Part shown: positions 9,060 to 20,033 of the stretch, piece after piece | Position numbering within the stretch: the stretch's first letter is position 1 | Layout: every line of letters begins with the position of its first letter | Origin: Bartonella clarridgeiae ATCC 51734 | GTDB taxonomy: Bacteria; Pseudomonadota; Alphaproteobacteria; Rhizobiales; Rhizobiaceae | Direction: 5' to 3' | DNA: 64,000 nucleotides | NCBI RefSeq assembly: GCF_000518185.1 | Contig: NZ_KI912398.1 | Location: 1 to 64,000, forward strand | The notes under the pieces: model-generated | Databases searched by the model: none | What the model saw: only the letters and a program-made list of their open reading frames with translations | Told to the model about the DNA's origin: nothing | Made by a program: the position numbers and the translations under genes

Positions 9060-10151
9060 ATGATTGGATGGACGCTCGGACGATATTTTTTTGTACTTTA
9101 TCTCAAAAAAATCTGTTATTTTTTGTTGGGTGTCTTTATCCTCACCCTCTTAATCGACTTTACAGAAAACTCTAGCCGATTAGAGTTGCTCCCTCATTAT
9201 ACAGTAAAAGGAGCATTTCTTATTTCATTGCTGCGAATCCCTTTTATTATGCAACAACTCTTCCCCTTTATTGCACTATTTTCTGCAATGACAATGCTTA
9301 TCTCGCTTAACCAAAAACTTGAGCTTGTTGTTGCTCGTTCAATCGGTATTTCTGCATGGCAATTTCTCATGCCAGCTTGTTTTGGAGCTTTTCTCTTAGG
9401 GCTATTCTCTATTCTTTTCGTTAATCCACTCGCTGCATGGAGCTCTTCCCAAGCAGAAAAAATGATAGCAGCATGGCGCAGTAATAATATCGAAATATCT
9501 ACCAGCAACACGCGTATTCCATGGTTAACACAACAAACAAATTTAGGAAGAACAACTATTGGTGCCAAATCAATCACACATCAAGGTCTTTCTCTTATTG
9601 ATGCAATATTTGTACAATATAATGAGAATGCAACAGTAAAAAACTGGATTAATACTAAAAAAGCAACATTGACAAATGGCGCTTGGTTATTAACAAATGG
9701 AACAATCTATAAAATAGGACAAACTCCTGAAAAATTTACTGAATTACGACTAAAAACTCACCTAAAACCTGAGTTTTTAACTGAACATTTAGCCGACCCT
9801 GTAACTATTCCATTTTACAAATTACCAGAAAAAATTGCCGTTGCACGCTCATTTGGTTATTCTGCTAATAAATTTGATATGCATTTACAATCACTAATTG
9901 CGTCACCGATTTTACTTGTGGCAATGACTCTCATTGCAGCAACTGTATCACTAAAATTTACACGCTTTGGACAATCGAGAACATTAATTCTTGGTGGTGT
10001 AATTGCGGGATTTATACTTTATGTTATTTCTGTGCTGGTTCGAAGTTTTGGTAACGCTGGTTACATCCCGCCAATCATTGCTGCTTGGGTACCAGTTGTA
10101 GTGGCATTGTCTTTTGGAATCTCCTTTTTACTTCATACAGAGGATGGTTAA
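9060..10151 (+). CDS. lptG: LPS export permease LptG
   Basis: A 363-residue LptG family permease, partner of LptF in the LptB2FG LPS exporter. The start MIGWTLGRYFFVLYLKK, the coupling segment LISLNQKLELVVARSIGIS and the C-terminal helices with LKFTRFGQSR agree with the family. The protein is full length. The start follows an ATCGGA-type ribosome-binding site region. lptD starts eight bases after its stop, so lptG, lptD, surA, pdxA and rsmA probably form one unit. Confidence 0.9.
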   Translation: MIGWTLGRYFFVLYLKKICYFLLGVFILTLLIDFTENSSRLELLPHYTVKGAFLISLLRIPFIMQQLFPFIALFSAMTMLISLNQKLELVVARSIGISAWQFLMPACFGAFLLGLFSILFVNPLAAWSSSQAEKMIAAWRSNNIEISTSNTRIPWLTQQTNLGRTTIGAKSITHQGLSLIDAIFVQYNENATVKNWINTKKATLTNGAWLLTNGTIYKIGQTPEKFTELRLKTHLKPEFLTEHLADPVTIPFYKLPEKIAVARSFGYSANKFDMHLQSLIASPILLVAMTLIAATVSLKFTRFGQSRTLILGGVIAGFILYVISVLVRSFGNAGYIPPIIAAWVPVVVALSFGISFLLHTEDG

Positions 10152-10158
10152 GTAAAAA

Positions 10159-12519
10159 ATGTTAGCAAGTAAAAGGAGAATTTTAACAAAACTGACAACA
10201 TTAGTTTTAAAAAGCCTCATCAGTTTTTCTGTAAATATCTTTATATCTCATTCTGCAATAGCAAAAAATCCTACTCCTTTTTTTAAAAATCATCTCCAAA
10301 ATACAAAAAGTCCTCTCTTACTCTCTGCTGATAAACTCATTTACAATCGTGATGCAAATACCATTTCTGCACAAGGAAATGTCCAAATTGAATATGACAA
10401 TAATAAAGCTGTCGCTCAAAGAGTCACTTACAATCAAAAAACAGGACGCGTCATAGCAAAAGGAAATGTTAAGATCATTCAAAAAGATGGAAATAAAATT
10501 TATTCTAATTATATAGACATGACAAAAGATTTTGGAGAAGGATTTGTAAATTCTTTACGTATCAAAACAACTAACAATACGTACTTCAAAGCTGAAAATG
10601 CTAAACGCAGCAAGAATCAAATAACAATTTTCAACAATGCTATCTATACAGCATGTGAACTTTGCCATAAAAAATTAGATCGAGCAGTCTCGTGGCAAAT
10701 CAAAGCAAAAAAGATCATATGGGACAATGTCAAAAAAACAATTCGATTTGAAAACGGCCATTTTGAAACTTTCGGCATCCCAATTTTATACTTTCCAATT
10801 GTTGAACTCCCTGATCCAACAGTAAAACGTGCCAGTGGTCTTCTTGCTCCTCATTTTTTTTATGCTGATAATCTTGGTATTGGCGTAAAAAACTCCTACT
10901 TCTGGAACCTATCACCTTATAATGATTTCACACTTTCTGCTACGGTCTATACAAAACAAGGGCTTTTAACTGAAGGTACATGGCATCAACGTTTAAAAAC
11001 AGGCTATTATAACATCCACTTTGCTCATATATACCAAATCAACCCCCAAAATTTCGGTAATGATAAGATTGATTCACAGAACACCAATCGTTATATGTTA
11101 GCAACAAAAGGTGACTTTCGTATTAATTCACGTTGGGTGTACGGTTGGAATATCTTTGCGCAGTCCGATCGAGATTTTAGTCGTACATACAAACTTGAAA
11201 ATTATAGCGACCCCGTGCAAATTTCCCAGTTTTATTTAAATGGCCTTGCAGATCAAAATTACTTTGACATGCGTTTTTATCGTTTCAATATCCAAAATTC
11301 GATGTTTAAAGATACCCTCAACGAACATCATTCTCAGCAAGCATGGGTTTTACCTAGCATTGATTATTCTTTTATACCAAATAAATCAGTCCATACTGGA
11401 AAACTTACCTTCCGTAGTAATATACAATCAATTTATCGTCGTCATGCTGACTTTAGTAATACGAACTGGCAAGGTTATCTCCTAAAATCTCCTCAACTTT
11501 TCGGTATAGCTGGAAACAGTTTTCGTTTGACAAGCGAACTAGAATGGAAAAAACGTTTCAATACAAAAAATGGCTTAATATTAACCCCCATCTTTGCCTT
11601 ACGCATTGATGCAAGTATAATAAATACTCACAATAATCATATTGCTAGCATAGAAAATGGCTCTTTAAAAAATTTTAATATTGCTTCCTCGAAAATCCGT
11701 AGCATGGCAACAGCAGGTCTGGAGTTACGTTATCCTTTTCTTATCACTGCTGGAATCTCGACACATATACTAGAACCAACAGCACAAATTTTCATGCGTA
11801 ATAACGAACAATATATTGGACAATTACCAAACGAAGATGCGCAAAGCCTTGTATTTGATACAACTACCTTATTTCAAAGAGATAAATTTTCTGGTTATGA
11901 TCGTATAGAAGGTGGAACAAGAGCAAATATAGGTCTAAGATATTCCGGAAGTTTTAATAATAATTGGTCGCTTTATGGACTTGTTGGACAATCATTCCAT
12001 CTTGCAGGAAAAAATTCGTTCGCAGAAAAAGACTTTATCAATATCAATGTAAATGCTCACTCCGGCCTTGCAACAGCACGTTCAGATTATGTGACAATGT
12101 TTGAGGCAAATCATAATCGCGGTTTTTCTATAGCATCTCGTGGACGTTTTTATAAAAAAACAGGGAAAATTCGCCGTGGTGAATTAGAAGCATCACAAAA
12201 ATGGTCAAATCTTTGGGCATCTATGCAATATGCCTATATTTCAAATCAACCAAGTGATGAACATACGCAAAATCGGCAAGAAATTTCCTTTCAAGTGGGA
12301 CTTAAATTTTCCAACTATTGGTCTATCAATAATAGTGCCAGTTATGATTTAGCATCTAACACTTTGGTAAAAAGAGGAATAAATCTCAGTTATATAGATG
12401 AATGTTTTGGGATAAGTTTTGGCTATCAAAAGGTAACTAATCCAGAGAGAAATATACCTTTAAAGAACTTTAATTTTTCTTTTTCATTACGTACAATCGC
12501 AGATATTGGCAAAAAATAA
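10159..12519 (+). CDS. lptD: LPS-assembly outer membrane protein LptD
   Basis: A 786-residue LptD (Imp/OstA). After a long signal peptide (residues 1 to about 35, ending HSAIA), an OstA-like jellyroll domain begins with LLSADKLIYNRDANTISAQG, which receives LPS from the LptA bridge. The rest is the large beta-barrel that inserts LPS into the outer leaflet with LptE. VELPDPTVKRASGLLAP and related segments are conserved LptD landmarks. Length is normal for alphaproteobacteria. It sits between lptG and a SurA-like chaperone, which is functionally sensible because SurA helps LptD fold. Confidence 0.92.
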   Translation: MLASKRRILTKLTTLVLKSLISFSVNIFISHSAIAKNPTPFFKNHLQNTKSPLLLSADKLIYNRDANTISAQGNVQIEYDNNKAVAQRVTYNQKTGRVIAKGNVKIIQKDGNKIYSNYIDMTKDFGEGFVNSLRIKTTNNTYFKAENAKRSKNQITIFNNAIYTACELCHKKLDRAVSWQIKAKKIIWDNVKKTIRFENGHFETFGIPILYFPIVELPDPTVKRASGLLAPHFFYADNLGIGVKNSYFWNLSPYNDFTLSATVYTKQGLLTEGTWHQRLKTGYYNIHFAHIYQINPQNFGNDKIDSQNTNRYMLATKGDFRINSRWVYGWNIFAQSDRDFSRTYKLENYSDPVQISQFYLNGLADQNYFDMRFYRFNIQNSMFKDTLNEHHSQQAWVLPSIDYSFIPNKSVHTGKLTFRSNIQSIYRRHADFSNTNWQGYLLKSPQLFGIAGNSFRLTSELEWKKRFNTKNGLILTPIFALRIDASIINTHNNHIASIENGSLKNFNIASSKIRSMATAGLELRYPFLITAGISTHILEPTAQIFMRNNEQYIGQLPNEDAQSLVFDTTTLFQRDKFSGYDRIEGGTRANIGLRYSGSFNNNWSLYGLVGQSFHLAGKNSFAEKDFININVNAHSGLATARSDYVTMFEANHNRGFSIASRGRFYKKTGKIRRGELEASQKWSNLWASMQYAYISNQPSDEHTQNRQEISFQVGLKFSNYWSINNSASYDLASNTLVKRGINLSYIDECFGISFGYQKVTNPERNIPLKNFNFSFSLRTIADIGKK

Positions 12520-12633
12520 AATCGGATTTATAATAGAGAACATATAGATCTTAACTTATCATTGTGTTTATGCAGAAAAACATATATTGGGATAATAGAT
12601 GAGAATTGATCAACAATGTAAAGGTTTACTTAC

Positions 12634-13593
12634 ATGAATATACTAAAAAATAGTGTTCTTGCTTTATTTTGTATCACTTCTTTGAGTGTCAGCAGTTTAT
12701 CCGTAAGCACATTTTTTACATCACAAGTCTTCGCGCAGACTTCAGTTGTCGTCACAGTTAATGGCAACCCTATTACAAGTTATGATATTCAAAGGCGTAT
12801 TGCTTTTCTCAAATTGCAACAGAAACAAGGAAATCTCGCCGCACAAGCTAAAAATGAACTTATTGATGAAGCCCTTAAAAATAATGAAATAAAACGACGG
12901 AATATTGAGGTTAGCAAAGATGAAGTTGAGAGTGCTTTTAAGAATTTCGCATTACAAAATAATATGACTGTTGATCAACTCAATCAAATGCTCGCTCAAA
13001 CTGATGTAACAGTAGAGCACTTTAAAACATATATTCTTGGACAAATGGGTTGGGGACGTCTTGTTAATGCGCGTTATCAAGCTGAAGGTGGAGTGCTTAC
13101 AGAACAAGAAACTGCACATAGGATATTAAAAAATGGCGGTGTAAAACCTTCAACAAACGAATATACATTACAACGAATTATTTTTGTTATTCCTGAACAT
13201 CGTCGTTCAGCAATTCTAGAAAAACGCAAGAAAGAAGCAAATAAGTTCCGTGCAAATTTCCATGGATGTCATAACGCTCAAAACCAAGCAAAAAGTATTT
13301 TAGATGTTACTATCCGTCATTTAGGAAAATTTTTGGAGCCTCAACTTCCTCAAAATTGGGAAAAAGCTATCCTTGCAACACCAGCTGGAAAAATGACCAA
13401 CTTCCAAGAAACACAATATGGCATTGAAGCTCTTGCTATCTGTCAAATAAAAAGAGTTTCCGATGATCGTGTAGCTCGGCTTATATTTTCCATCCAAGAT
13501 CATCAAAAAAAAGATATTCCACAACTTCTTGAAGCTCTCAGTGAAAAATATTTAAAAGAATTGAGACAAACAGCGCATATTCAAAACTCATAA
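12634..13593 (+). CDS. surA: SurA-like periplasmic chaperone / peptidyl-prolyl isomerase
   Basis: A 319-residue SurA N-terminal-domain protein. Residues 1-34 form a signal peptide ending VFA before QTSVVVTVNG. The opening VNGNPITSYDIQRRIAFLKL and LIDEALKNNEIKRRN are typical of the SurA chaperone domain, and a single parvulin-like region follows around residues 170-270. It helps outer membrane proteins, including LptD, to fold. Its stop overlaps the start of pdxA (TAATG). The gene symbol is used in the broad sense, since alphaproteobacterial members are shorter than E. coli SurA and lack one parvulin domain. Confidence 0.8.
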   Translation: MNILKNSVLALFCITSLSVSSLSVSTFFTSQVFAQTSVVVTVNGNPITSYDIQRRIAFLKLQQKQGNLAAQAKNELIDEALKNNEIKRRNIEVSKDEVESAFKNFALQNNMTVDQLNQMLAQTDVTVEHFKTYILGQMGWGRLVNARYQAEGGVLTEQETAHRILKNGGVKPSTNEYTLQRIIFVIPEHRRSAILEKRKKEANKFRANFHGCHNAQNQAKSILDVTIRHLGKFLEPQLPQNWEKAILATPAGKMTNFQETQYGIEALAICQIKRVSDDRVARLIFSIQDHQKKDIPQLLEALSEKYLKELRQTAHIQNS

Positions 13594-14609
13594 TGGCTCC
13601 ACTAATCGTTAGCAGTGGCGACCCAGCAGGAATTGGTCCTGAAATTGTTATAAAAGCGTGGAATATGCGTAATATACGTCAAATTCCACCCTTTGTTCTT
13701 TTAGCTGATCCTGAAGTTATTCATTCGCGCGCTCGTTTTTTACGACTTAATCTTAATATTGATATAAAATCTATTTCCACTCATAATCTTGTAGAAGATT
13801 TTCCAATATCTCTTCCTATAATCCCCTTAAAAAATCGACAAAGTGATCAACTAGGATTATCTTCACCGAATAATGCTGCTGGAATCATTGAAGCAATCGA
13901 ACGGAGTGTTCGGTTGATTCAAAGTGGTCATGCGCGTGCACTAATTACTTGCCCTATTGCTAAAAAAAGTCTTTACGATACTGGATTTCAATTTCTAGGT
14001 CATACTGAATTTCTTGCTTATCTTGCTCAAAAATCTTCCAATAAACAATATCACCCAGTTATGATGTTATCTGGACCTCGACTAAAAACAGTGCCAATTA
14101 CTATTCATATTCCACTTAATGAAGTTTCCTCATATCTTACTTATAACTTAATCATTAAAACTGCATTTATTACTGAAAATGATTTAAAAACTAAATTTGC
14201 AATAACTTCACCCCGCTTAGCTGTTGCTGGTCTTAACCCTCACGCTGGAGAAAATGGAGCAATAGGAAAAGAAGAAACAAAAATTATTATTCCTGCTATT
14301 GAATATCTTAAAAAAAAGGGCCTTAATATTATAGGCCCCCTCTCTCCTGATATAATGTTTCATGAACGTGCAAGGCAAGCATATGATGCTGCTCTTTGTA
14401 TGTACCATGATCAAGCTCTTATCCCTATTAAAACATTAGACTTTGATACTACTGTCAATGTTACTTTAGGATTACCTTTCATCCGAACATCTCCAGACCA
14501 TGGCACTGCTTTTGATATTGCAAATAAAGGAATAGCTTCTCCTGAAAGTTTTATTGCTGCTCTTCAACTTGCAGACCAGCTTGCAAAAAATAATTCAATT
14601 ACATGCTAA
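13593..14609 (+). CDS. pdxA: 4-hydroxythreonine-4-phosphate dehydrogenase
   Basis: A 338-residue PdxA, an NAD-dependent, metal-binding enzyme in the DXP-dependent route to pyridoxal phosphate. [17 protein letters not shown] at the N-terminus, FLGHTEFLA with its metal-ligand His, [11 protein letters not shown] and [11 protein letters not shown] (His-Asp) match the family's conserved blocks. The ATG overlaps the stop of the SurA-like gene, and the 3' end overlaps the start of rsmA by seven bases, so translation of the three is probably coupled. Confidence 0.93.
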   Translation: MAPLIVSSGDPAGIGPEIVIKAWNMRNIRQIPPFVLLADPEVIHSRARFLRLNLNIDIKSISTHNLVEDFPISLPIIPLKNRQSDQLGLSSPNNAAGIIEAIERSVRLIQSGHARALITCPIAKKSLYDTGFQFLGHTEFLAYLAQKSSNKQYHPVMMLSGPRLKTVPITIHIPLNEVSSYLTYNLIIKTAFITENDLKTKFAITSPRLAVAGLNPHAGENGAIGKEETKIIIPAIEYLKKKGLNIIGPLSPDIMFHERARQAYDAALCMYHDQALIPIKTLDFDTTVNVTLGLPFIRTSPDHGTAFDIANKGIASPESFIAALQLADQLAKNNSITC

Positions 14610-15433
14610 TAGATAATCTTCCTCCTCTCCGTAATGTAATCAATACACATAAGCTACAGGCTAATAAATCTTTGGGACAGAATTTTATTTTTGATCTTAA
14701 TTTAACAACTAAAATTGCTCATCAAGCAGGAAATATAGAAGGAAAACCTATTCTTGAAATTGGCCCAGGTCCTGGTGGTTTGACTCGCGCTTTACTTGCA
14801 AAGGGTGCTATTGTAACAGCGATAGAACGTGATGAGCGTTGTATGCCAGCTCTCTTAGAAATAGAAAAGCACTATCCACAAAAACTCAAGCTTATTTTTA
14901 ATGATGCACTAAAACAAGATTTCTCAAAACTTTTTGAAGCATATCCAGAAAAACCAAGGATTATCGCAAATCTTCCATATAATATTGGAACACAACTCTT
15001 ATTAAATTGGCTTTTAACAAAATCATGGCCTCCTTTTTATGAGTCAATGACTTTAATGTTTCAACGTGAAGTCGCAAAGCGTATTACAGCAACTTCCCAA
15101 TCTCCTTATTACAGTCGTCTCAGCATATTGACTGGTTGGCGTAGCATCGCAAAAATCGCTTTTGATATTCCTCCTCAAGCTTTCATACCAGAACCAAAAG
15201 TAACTTCTTCCGTTGTTCATATCATTCCACGCTTACAACCTCTCGCTTGCTCTACACAAAAATTAAGCCTCGTAACAAAAATTGCTTTTGGACAAAGGCG
15301 CAAAATGCTACGTCAAAGTTTTAAAACTATTGGAGGGGAAACGCTTTTAGAAAAAGCTGGTATTGACGGAACACGCCGAGCAGAAACACTTTCTATTTCT
15401 GAATTTGTAACTTTAGCCAACCTAATCACTTAA
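14603..15433 (+). CDS. rsmA: 16S rRNA dimethyladenosine transferase
   Basis: A 276-residue RsmA/KsgA that dimethylates two adjacent adenosines at the 3' end of 16S rRNA using [13 protein letters not shown], the SAM-binding [14 protein letters not shown] and the catalytic NLPYNIGT motif are all present, followed by the C-terminal helical domain ([13 protein letters not shown]). It is the last gene of the lptG-rsmA run and is convergent with gmk. Confidence 0.95.
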   Translation: MLIDNLPPLRNVINTHKLQANKSLGQNFIFDLNLTTKIAHQAGNIEGKPILEIGPGPGGLTRALLAKGAIVTAIERDERCMPALLEIEKHYPQKLKLIFNDALKQDFSKLFEAYPEKPRIIANLPYNIGTQLLLNWLLTKSWPPFYESMTLMFQREVAKRITATSQSPYYSRLSILTGWRSIAKIAFDIPPQAFIPEPKVTSSVVHIIPRLQPLACSTQKLSLVTKIAFGQRRKMLRQSFKTIGGETLLEKAGIDGTRRAETLSISEFVTLANLIT

Positions 15434-15482
15434 AAACTAAAGCTCTTGTTAATTTGAAACTTCCCTTAAAATGAAAAGCATA

Positions 15483-16148
15483 TTAATCAATTTTTTCAGC
15501 AATAAGCTCATCAATGAAAGATTCAAGAAAACAACAACGCTTACGTTTCATTGTTTCTGCTAAATAAATCGATTTAATAAGCAATAAAGACTGATTTAAA
15601 TCTTCGTTAATCACAACATAATCGTAAGAGCGCCATTGCTGAATTTCTGCTCGTGCATTGTTTAATCGCAAATTAATAATGTCTTGGCTATCTTCTGCTC
15701 GACGATGTAAACGAGCAACAAGCTCTCTCATTGACGGAGGAAGAATAAAAACAGAAACAGTATCCCCTGGCATTTTTTTTTGAAGTTGTTCGGTCCCCTG
15801 ATAATCAATATCAAATAACATATCCCGACCAGCGCTCAATGCATTTTCAACGTTTTCACGTAAAGTCCCATAATAATTCCCATGCACTTCTGCCCACTCA
15901 ATAAATTCATCTCCTGCACACTTACGTTTAAATTCTTTTTCTGAAATGAAATGATAATGAACACCATCTACCTCACTAGGGCGCCTTGCCCGTGTTGTCA
16001 TACTGATAGAAAGCTCTAGTTGCCCATCTTTTAAAATTAACCTTGAAAGTGTTGATTTACCAGCACCTGAAGGTGAAGAAAGAATAAGTAGAAAACCACG
16101 ACGTTGATTTTTTTTTTGAGAACTCAATTCATTATAAAATAATGTCAT
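15483..16148 (-). CDS. gmk: Guanylate kinase
   Basis: A 221-residue GMP kinase that converts GMP and ATP to GDP and ADP. The P-loop [10 protein letters not shown] begins near residue 24, followed by [19 protein letters not shown], which carries the GMP-binding residues. It is downstream of mltG, as in other Rhizobiales, but the yicC-like gene often found between the two is absent here. Confidence 0.95.
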   Translation of the reverse strand: MTLFYNELSSQKKNQRRGFLLILSSPSGAGKSTLSRLILKDGQLELSISMTTRARRPSEVDGVHYHFISEKEFKRKCAGDEFIEWAEVHGNYYGTLRENVENALSAGRDMLFDIDYQGTEQLQKKMPGDTVSVFILPPSMRELVARLHRRAEDSQDIINLRLNNARAEIQQWRSYDYVVINEDLNQSLLLIKSIYLAETMKRKRCCFLESFIDELIAEKID

Positions 16149-16201
16149 AATGTTAATCTTTTCAAAATTTTCTAAATATGAATTCTAAATTTTAATAAGA
16201 T

Positions 16202-17311
16202 TTATCGTTTTTCTAACGCACGCCATTTACGAACATTTGCATTATGTTCATCCAAAGTTTTAGAAAAAATATGTCTACCTGAACCGTCAGCTACAAAATA
16301 AAGCGCATCACTTTTCGGGAAACTCGCCACTATCTTTAAAGAATTGCGACTTGGATTTGCAATAGCTGTTGGTGGCAACCCATTAATCTTATAAGTATTA
16401 TATGGTGTTTCTCTCTCAAGATCTGAACGATAAATTGGACGATCTACAGGTTTACCTCTTCCACCAAAAATACCATAAATTACTGTCGGATCAGATTGAA
16501 GACGCATACGTCTAGCAAGACGATTATAAAATACTGCAGCCACTTGCAGTTTCTCTTCTGCAATCCCTGTTTCTTTTTCAACAATCGATGCCAATATAAC
16601 AAATTCATCGATAGACTTGATGGGTAAATCTGGTGAACGAGTAGCCCATATTGCATTAACTAATTTCGTTTGTTCTTCACGTAGTCTTTTTATAATTTCC
16701 ATACGTGTTGTGCCACGAATAAAATGAATAGTATCAGTCACCAAACTGCCCTCTGGAGGTAAAACTTCCGGAAGATCACCGATCAAAATTTCATTGGCTG
16801 CTAATCGGTCAAAAACCTGTTGAACGGTTAAACCTTCAGGCACTGTAAAGGTATATTCAATAGACTTTCCTTTTACAAAAATATCCATAATATCACGCAT
16901 CGAAGCATACGCTGGAATTAAATATTCACCTGCCTTAAGACGTGTTGTGTTTTTGTAATAACCAACTCCATAAATAAAAATATCAGATGATCGAATAAGA
17001 CCACGCTTTTCAAGCAGTGATGCAATTTCACGAATTCCTTTTCCAGAATCTATAAGAATAACTTGTTCTTTCTCAGCTATCCCTTTACCTTCAAAAATGT
17101 TCTTTACAATATAAAGGGAAATACCGACAACCAAAAGAGCAATTACAATAAGCATTATAAAAAAATTACCGAGAATAATAAACGGATTGCGTAAAATATT
17201 TGATCTTTTCCGCTTTCCATGAAGCAATCCATCATCATTATCATTTAGCGAATAATTTAATGAAAAATCATCTATATCCTGCAATGATGATTTACTTTTC
17301 ACATCAGACAT
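16202..17311 (-). CDS. mltG: Endolytic murein transglycosylase MltG
   Basis: A 369-residue YceG/MltG family protein that cleaves nascent glycan strands in the periplasm and so helps set their length. A short cytoplasmic N-terminus is followed by one membrane helix (about residues 46-70, FFIMLIVIALLVVGISLYIV). The catalytic-domain landmarks LASIVEKETG (with the catalytic Glu), RLQSDPTVIYGIFG and YNTYKINGLPPTAIANPS are intact. It lies between fabF and gmk on the same strand. Confidence 0.93.
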   Translation of the reverse strand: MSDVKSKSSLQDIDDFSLNYSLNDNDDGLLHGKRKRSNILRNPFIILGNFFIMLIVIALLVVGISLYIVKNIFEGKGIAEKEQVILIDSGKGIREIASLLEKRGLIRSSDIFIYGVGYYKNTTRLKAGEYLIPAYASMRDIMDIFVKGKSIEYTFTVPEGLTVQQVFDRLAANEILIGDLPEVLPPEGSLVTDTIHFIRGTTRMEIIKRLREEQTKLVNAIWATRSPDLPIKSIDEFVILASIVEKETGIAEEKLQVAAVFYNRLARRMRLQSDPTVIYGIFGGRGKPVDRPIYRSDLERETPYNTYKINGLPPTAIANPSRNSLKIVASFPKSDALYFVADGSGRHIFSKTLDEHNANVRKWRALEKR

Positions 17312-17415
17312 AACTTACTAACCTTAAATAATTTTAGGTATTTCCTAATAATTTCTCACCAAAATCTTATAATCAAAAAGCTTATTAAAGCAGCCATAAC
17401 AAATGAAAATGTTTA

Positions 17416-18678
17416 TTATTGACTAAAGCGCCGCATTACTAAAGATGCGTTTGTTCCACCAAAACCAAATGAATTAGAAAGAATTGTATCAATTTTTTTC
17501 TCGCGTGGTGTATGCGGTACAAGATCAATTTTTGTTTCAACAGATGGATTGTCGAGATTGAGCGTTGCCGGAGCTATATTGTCTCGTATAGCTAAAATAC
17601 AAAAAATAGCTTCAGCTGCACCAGCTGCACCAAGTAAGTGTCCAATAGATGATTTCGTTGATGACATTGATACCTGCGACGCATGATGACCTAAAACACG
17701 CTCAACAGCAGCTAATTCTATAACATCAGCCATTGTTGATGTACCGTGAGCATTAATATAATCAATATCGCACACATTCACTCGCGCACGCTTAAGAGCA
17801 AATATCATACTACGCTGCGCACCTTCACCACTCTCCGAAGGAGCTGTAATGTGATAGGCATCACCAGATAAACCATAACCAATTACCTCTGTATAAATGC
17901 GAGCACCCCGCTTCTTTGCATGTTCGAGCTCTTCTAAAACGATAACAGCAGCCCCCTCACCCATAACAAAACCATCACGATCTACATCATAAGGACGTGA
18001 GGCACGCTCAGGTTCATCATTACGCCCAGTAGAAAGAGCTTTACAGGCAGCAAAACCAGCAAGAGATATACGATTAACTGGAGATTCAGCTCCCCCTGCC
18101 ACCATCACATCCGCATCACCTAGTGCAATTAAACGAGTTGCATCACCAATCGCATGAGCACCGGTTGAACAAGCTGTTACAACCGAATGATTAGGACCAC
18201 GCAAACCATGCTTAATAGAAACATAACCAGAAGCAAGATTAATCAAACGCCCTGGAATAAAAAAAGGAGAAATTCGCCGTGGACCTTTATCACGAAGTGT
18301 ATAACCAGCCTCAATAATACCTCCAATGCCTCCAATACCCGAACCAATCATAACACCTGTCTGAATCTGATCTTCATCATTTTTTGGAAACCATTCAGCA
18401 TCTGCAAGTGCTTGATCAGCAGCAGCTATTGCATAAGTAATAAATGGATCAACCTTACGCTGCTCCTTAGGTTCCATATGTAGATCAGCATTATATGTAC
18501 CATTTGTTCCATCCCCTAAAGGAATACGGCCAGCAATTTGACATGGTAAATCAGCAACATCAAATTCAGTGATACGCCGAACACCACTTTTCCCTTCAAG
18601 AAGCCGCTTCCAAGTCCATTCAACATCACCAGCTAGCGGAGATACCAATCCCAAACCAGTAACAACAACACGTCTCAT
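17416..18678 (-). CDS. fabF: 3-oxoacyl-[acyl-carrier-protein] synthase II
   Basis: A 420-residue KAS II enzyme that condenses malonyl-ACP with acyl-ACP in fatty-acid elongation. The catalytic triad Cys-His-His is visible in VVTACSTGAHAIGDA, NAHGTSTMADVIE and KSSIGHLLGAAGAAEA, and the terminal NSFGFGGTNASLV block is intact. It follows acpP, fabG and fabD on the same strand, although a terminator separates it from acpP. Confidence 0.95.
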   Translation of the reverse strand: MRRVVVTGLGLVSPLAGDVEWTWKRLLEGKSGVRRITEFDVADLPCQIAGRIPLGDGTNGTYNADLHMEPKEQRKVDPFITYAIAAADQALADAEWFPKNDEDQIQTGVMIGSGIGGIGGIIEAGYTLRDKGPRRISPFFIPGRLINLASGYVSIKHGLRGPNHSVVTACSTGAHAIGDATRLIALGDADVMVAGGAESPVNRISLAGFAACKALSTGRNDEPERASRPYDVDRDGFVMGEGAAVIVLEELEHAKKRGARIYTEVIGYGLSGDAYHITAPSESGEGAQRSMIFALKRARVNVCDIDYINAHGTSTMADVIELAAVERVLGHHASQVSMSSTKSSIGHLLGAAGAAEAIFCILAIRDNIAPATLNLDNPSVETKIDLVPHTPREKKIDTILSNSFGFGGTNASLVMRRFSQ

Positions 18679-18736
18679 ATTTCTAACCTTGAATCACCTA
18701 CTCCTAGAAGCTACATTGCCAAATATACTCTAACTA

Positions 18737-18771
18737 GAAAATAGGGCAAAAGCATAAAATACTTTTGCCCT
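18737..18771 (-). terminator. Rho-independent terminator after acpP
   Basis: On the minus strand a perfect 10-bp stem AGGGCAAAAG/CTTTTGCCCT (18743-18752 and 18762-18771) with a 9-base loop is followed by ATTTTCT. It lies just past the acpP stop and upstream of fabF. It would let acpP be made in large excess over fabF, as is usual for this abundant carrier protein. Confidence 0.75.
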
Positions 18772-18779
18772 TTAATAAA

Positions 18780-19016
18780 TTATACAGAAGCTTTATCAAT
18801 AAACTTCACTGCATCACCAACTGTGAAGATTGTTTCGGCAGCATCATCCGGGATTTCTATACCGAACTCTTCTTCAAAAGCCATAACAAGCTCAACTGTA
18901 TCAAGGCTATCTGCTCCTAGATCATCGATAAAGCTTGCATTTTCTACTACCTTATCTGCGTCAACTCCAAGATGCTCTACAATAATCTTTCTAACGCGCT
19001 CTTCTGTATCACTCAT
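18780..19016 (-). CDS. acpP: Acyl carrier protein
   Basis: A 78-residue acidic ACP. The serine that receives 4'-phosphopantetheine is in [12 protein letters not shown]. It carries growing acyl chains for the Fab enzymes and donors for lipid A and phospholipid synthesis. AcpS, encoded further along in this window, would activate it. It is flanked by fabG and fabF and followed by a strong terminator. The 260 bases upstream of it hold no gene and probably its own promoter. Confidence 0.97.
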   Translation of the reverse strand: MSDTEERVRKIIVEHLGVDADKVVENASFIDDLGADSLDTVELVMAFEEEFGIEIPDDAAETIFTVGDAVKFIDKASV

Positions 19017-19277
19017 ATTGAATCCTCGAATTTATATTGTTTTCCTGTACTTGGTTAGCGATATAAGTTCATATAATCAAGTAATAGATGCATTGCTCCA
19101 AAACTTTAGCGATAAAATATAGGACATTCCGTGGATATCTCATCTCAAATGTACTAAATTGATATCCTGATAAGTTGAACAATTACCACACTTAAAGAAA
19201 TAAACTTATTGTTCTATTTCATTCATTGTTATCTAAAATAATAATGATTATAAATCAATGTAGAATAAAGAAAATAC

Positions 19278-20015
19278 TCAAATCATTGCCATACCACCGT
19301 TGACATGTATTGTTTGTCCAGTCACATACCCTGCCTCATCACTCGCTAAATAAACAACTGCAGAAGCTATTTCTTGTCCGATTCCCATACGTTTCATTGG
19401 AATTATAGCCATAATTTTTTCTTTCTGCTTTTCATTCAATTGATCAGTCATCGCGGATTTAATAAATCCTGGAGCAATACAGTTAACAGTTATATTTCGT
19501 GATGCAACTTCTTGCGCCAATGACTTGGAAAATCCTATTAAACCAGCTTTCGCAGCACAATAATTCGTTTGTCCAGGATTACCAACAACACCAACAATAG
19601 AAGTTATATTAATAATACGTCCATAGCGTCGCCGCATCATATTATATGTCAGTTCACGTGTTAAAGTAAAGGCAGCTGTCAAATTAACTGCCAACACATC
19701 ATCCCAATCCTGGTCCTGCATACGTACAAAAAGGCCGTCTCGAGTAATACCAGCATTATTAACAATAATATCAACCCCATCCATCTCTTTTTCCGCTGTC
19801 TCAGCCAATTTCTTGATAGCATTACGGTCAGAAAGATCAGCGGGAAAAATAAAAACGTCTTTACAAAAATCTACAGCAATTTCTTTGAGTCTTTCTTCAC
19901 GCGTTCCATGCAACCCAACAATGACTCCTTGTGCATGTAAAGCACGCACGATTGCTTCACCAATATCTCCTGATGCTCCCGTTACAAGAGCTTTACGACC
20001 TGTTAATTTAAACAT
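19278..20015 (-). CDS. fabG: 3-oxoacyl-[acyl-carrier-protein] reductase
   Basis: A 245-residue classical SDR that reduces 3-ketoacyl-ACP with NADPH. Visible are the cofactor loop TGASGDIGEAI, NNAGITRDGL, the catalytic serine in INITSIVG and the YxxxK pair in NYCAAKAG. It begins 18 bases after fabD on the same strand, and the pair is probably one transcript. Confidence 0.95.
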   Translation of the reverse strand: MFKLTGRKALVTGASGDIGEAIVRALHAQGVIVGLHGTREERLKEIAVDFCKDVFIFPADLSDRNAIKKLAETAEKEMDGVDIIVNNAGITRDGLFVRMQDQDWDDVLAVNLTAAFTLTRELTYNMMRRRYGRIINITSIVGVVGNPGQTNYCAAKAGLIGFSKSLAQEVASRNITVNCIAPGFIKSAMTDQLNEKQKEKIMAIIPMKRMGIGQEIASAVVYLASDEAGYVTGQTIHVNGGMAMI

Positions 20016-20033
20016 CCTTTAGACTCCCTCAGA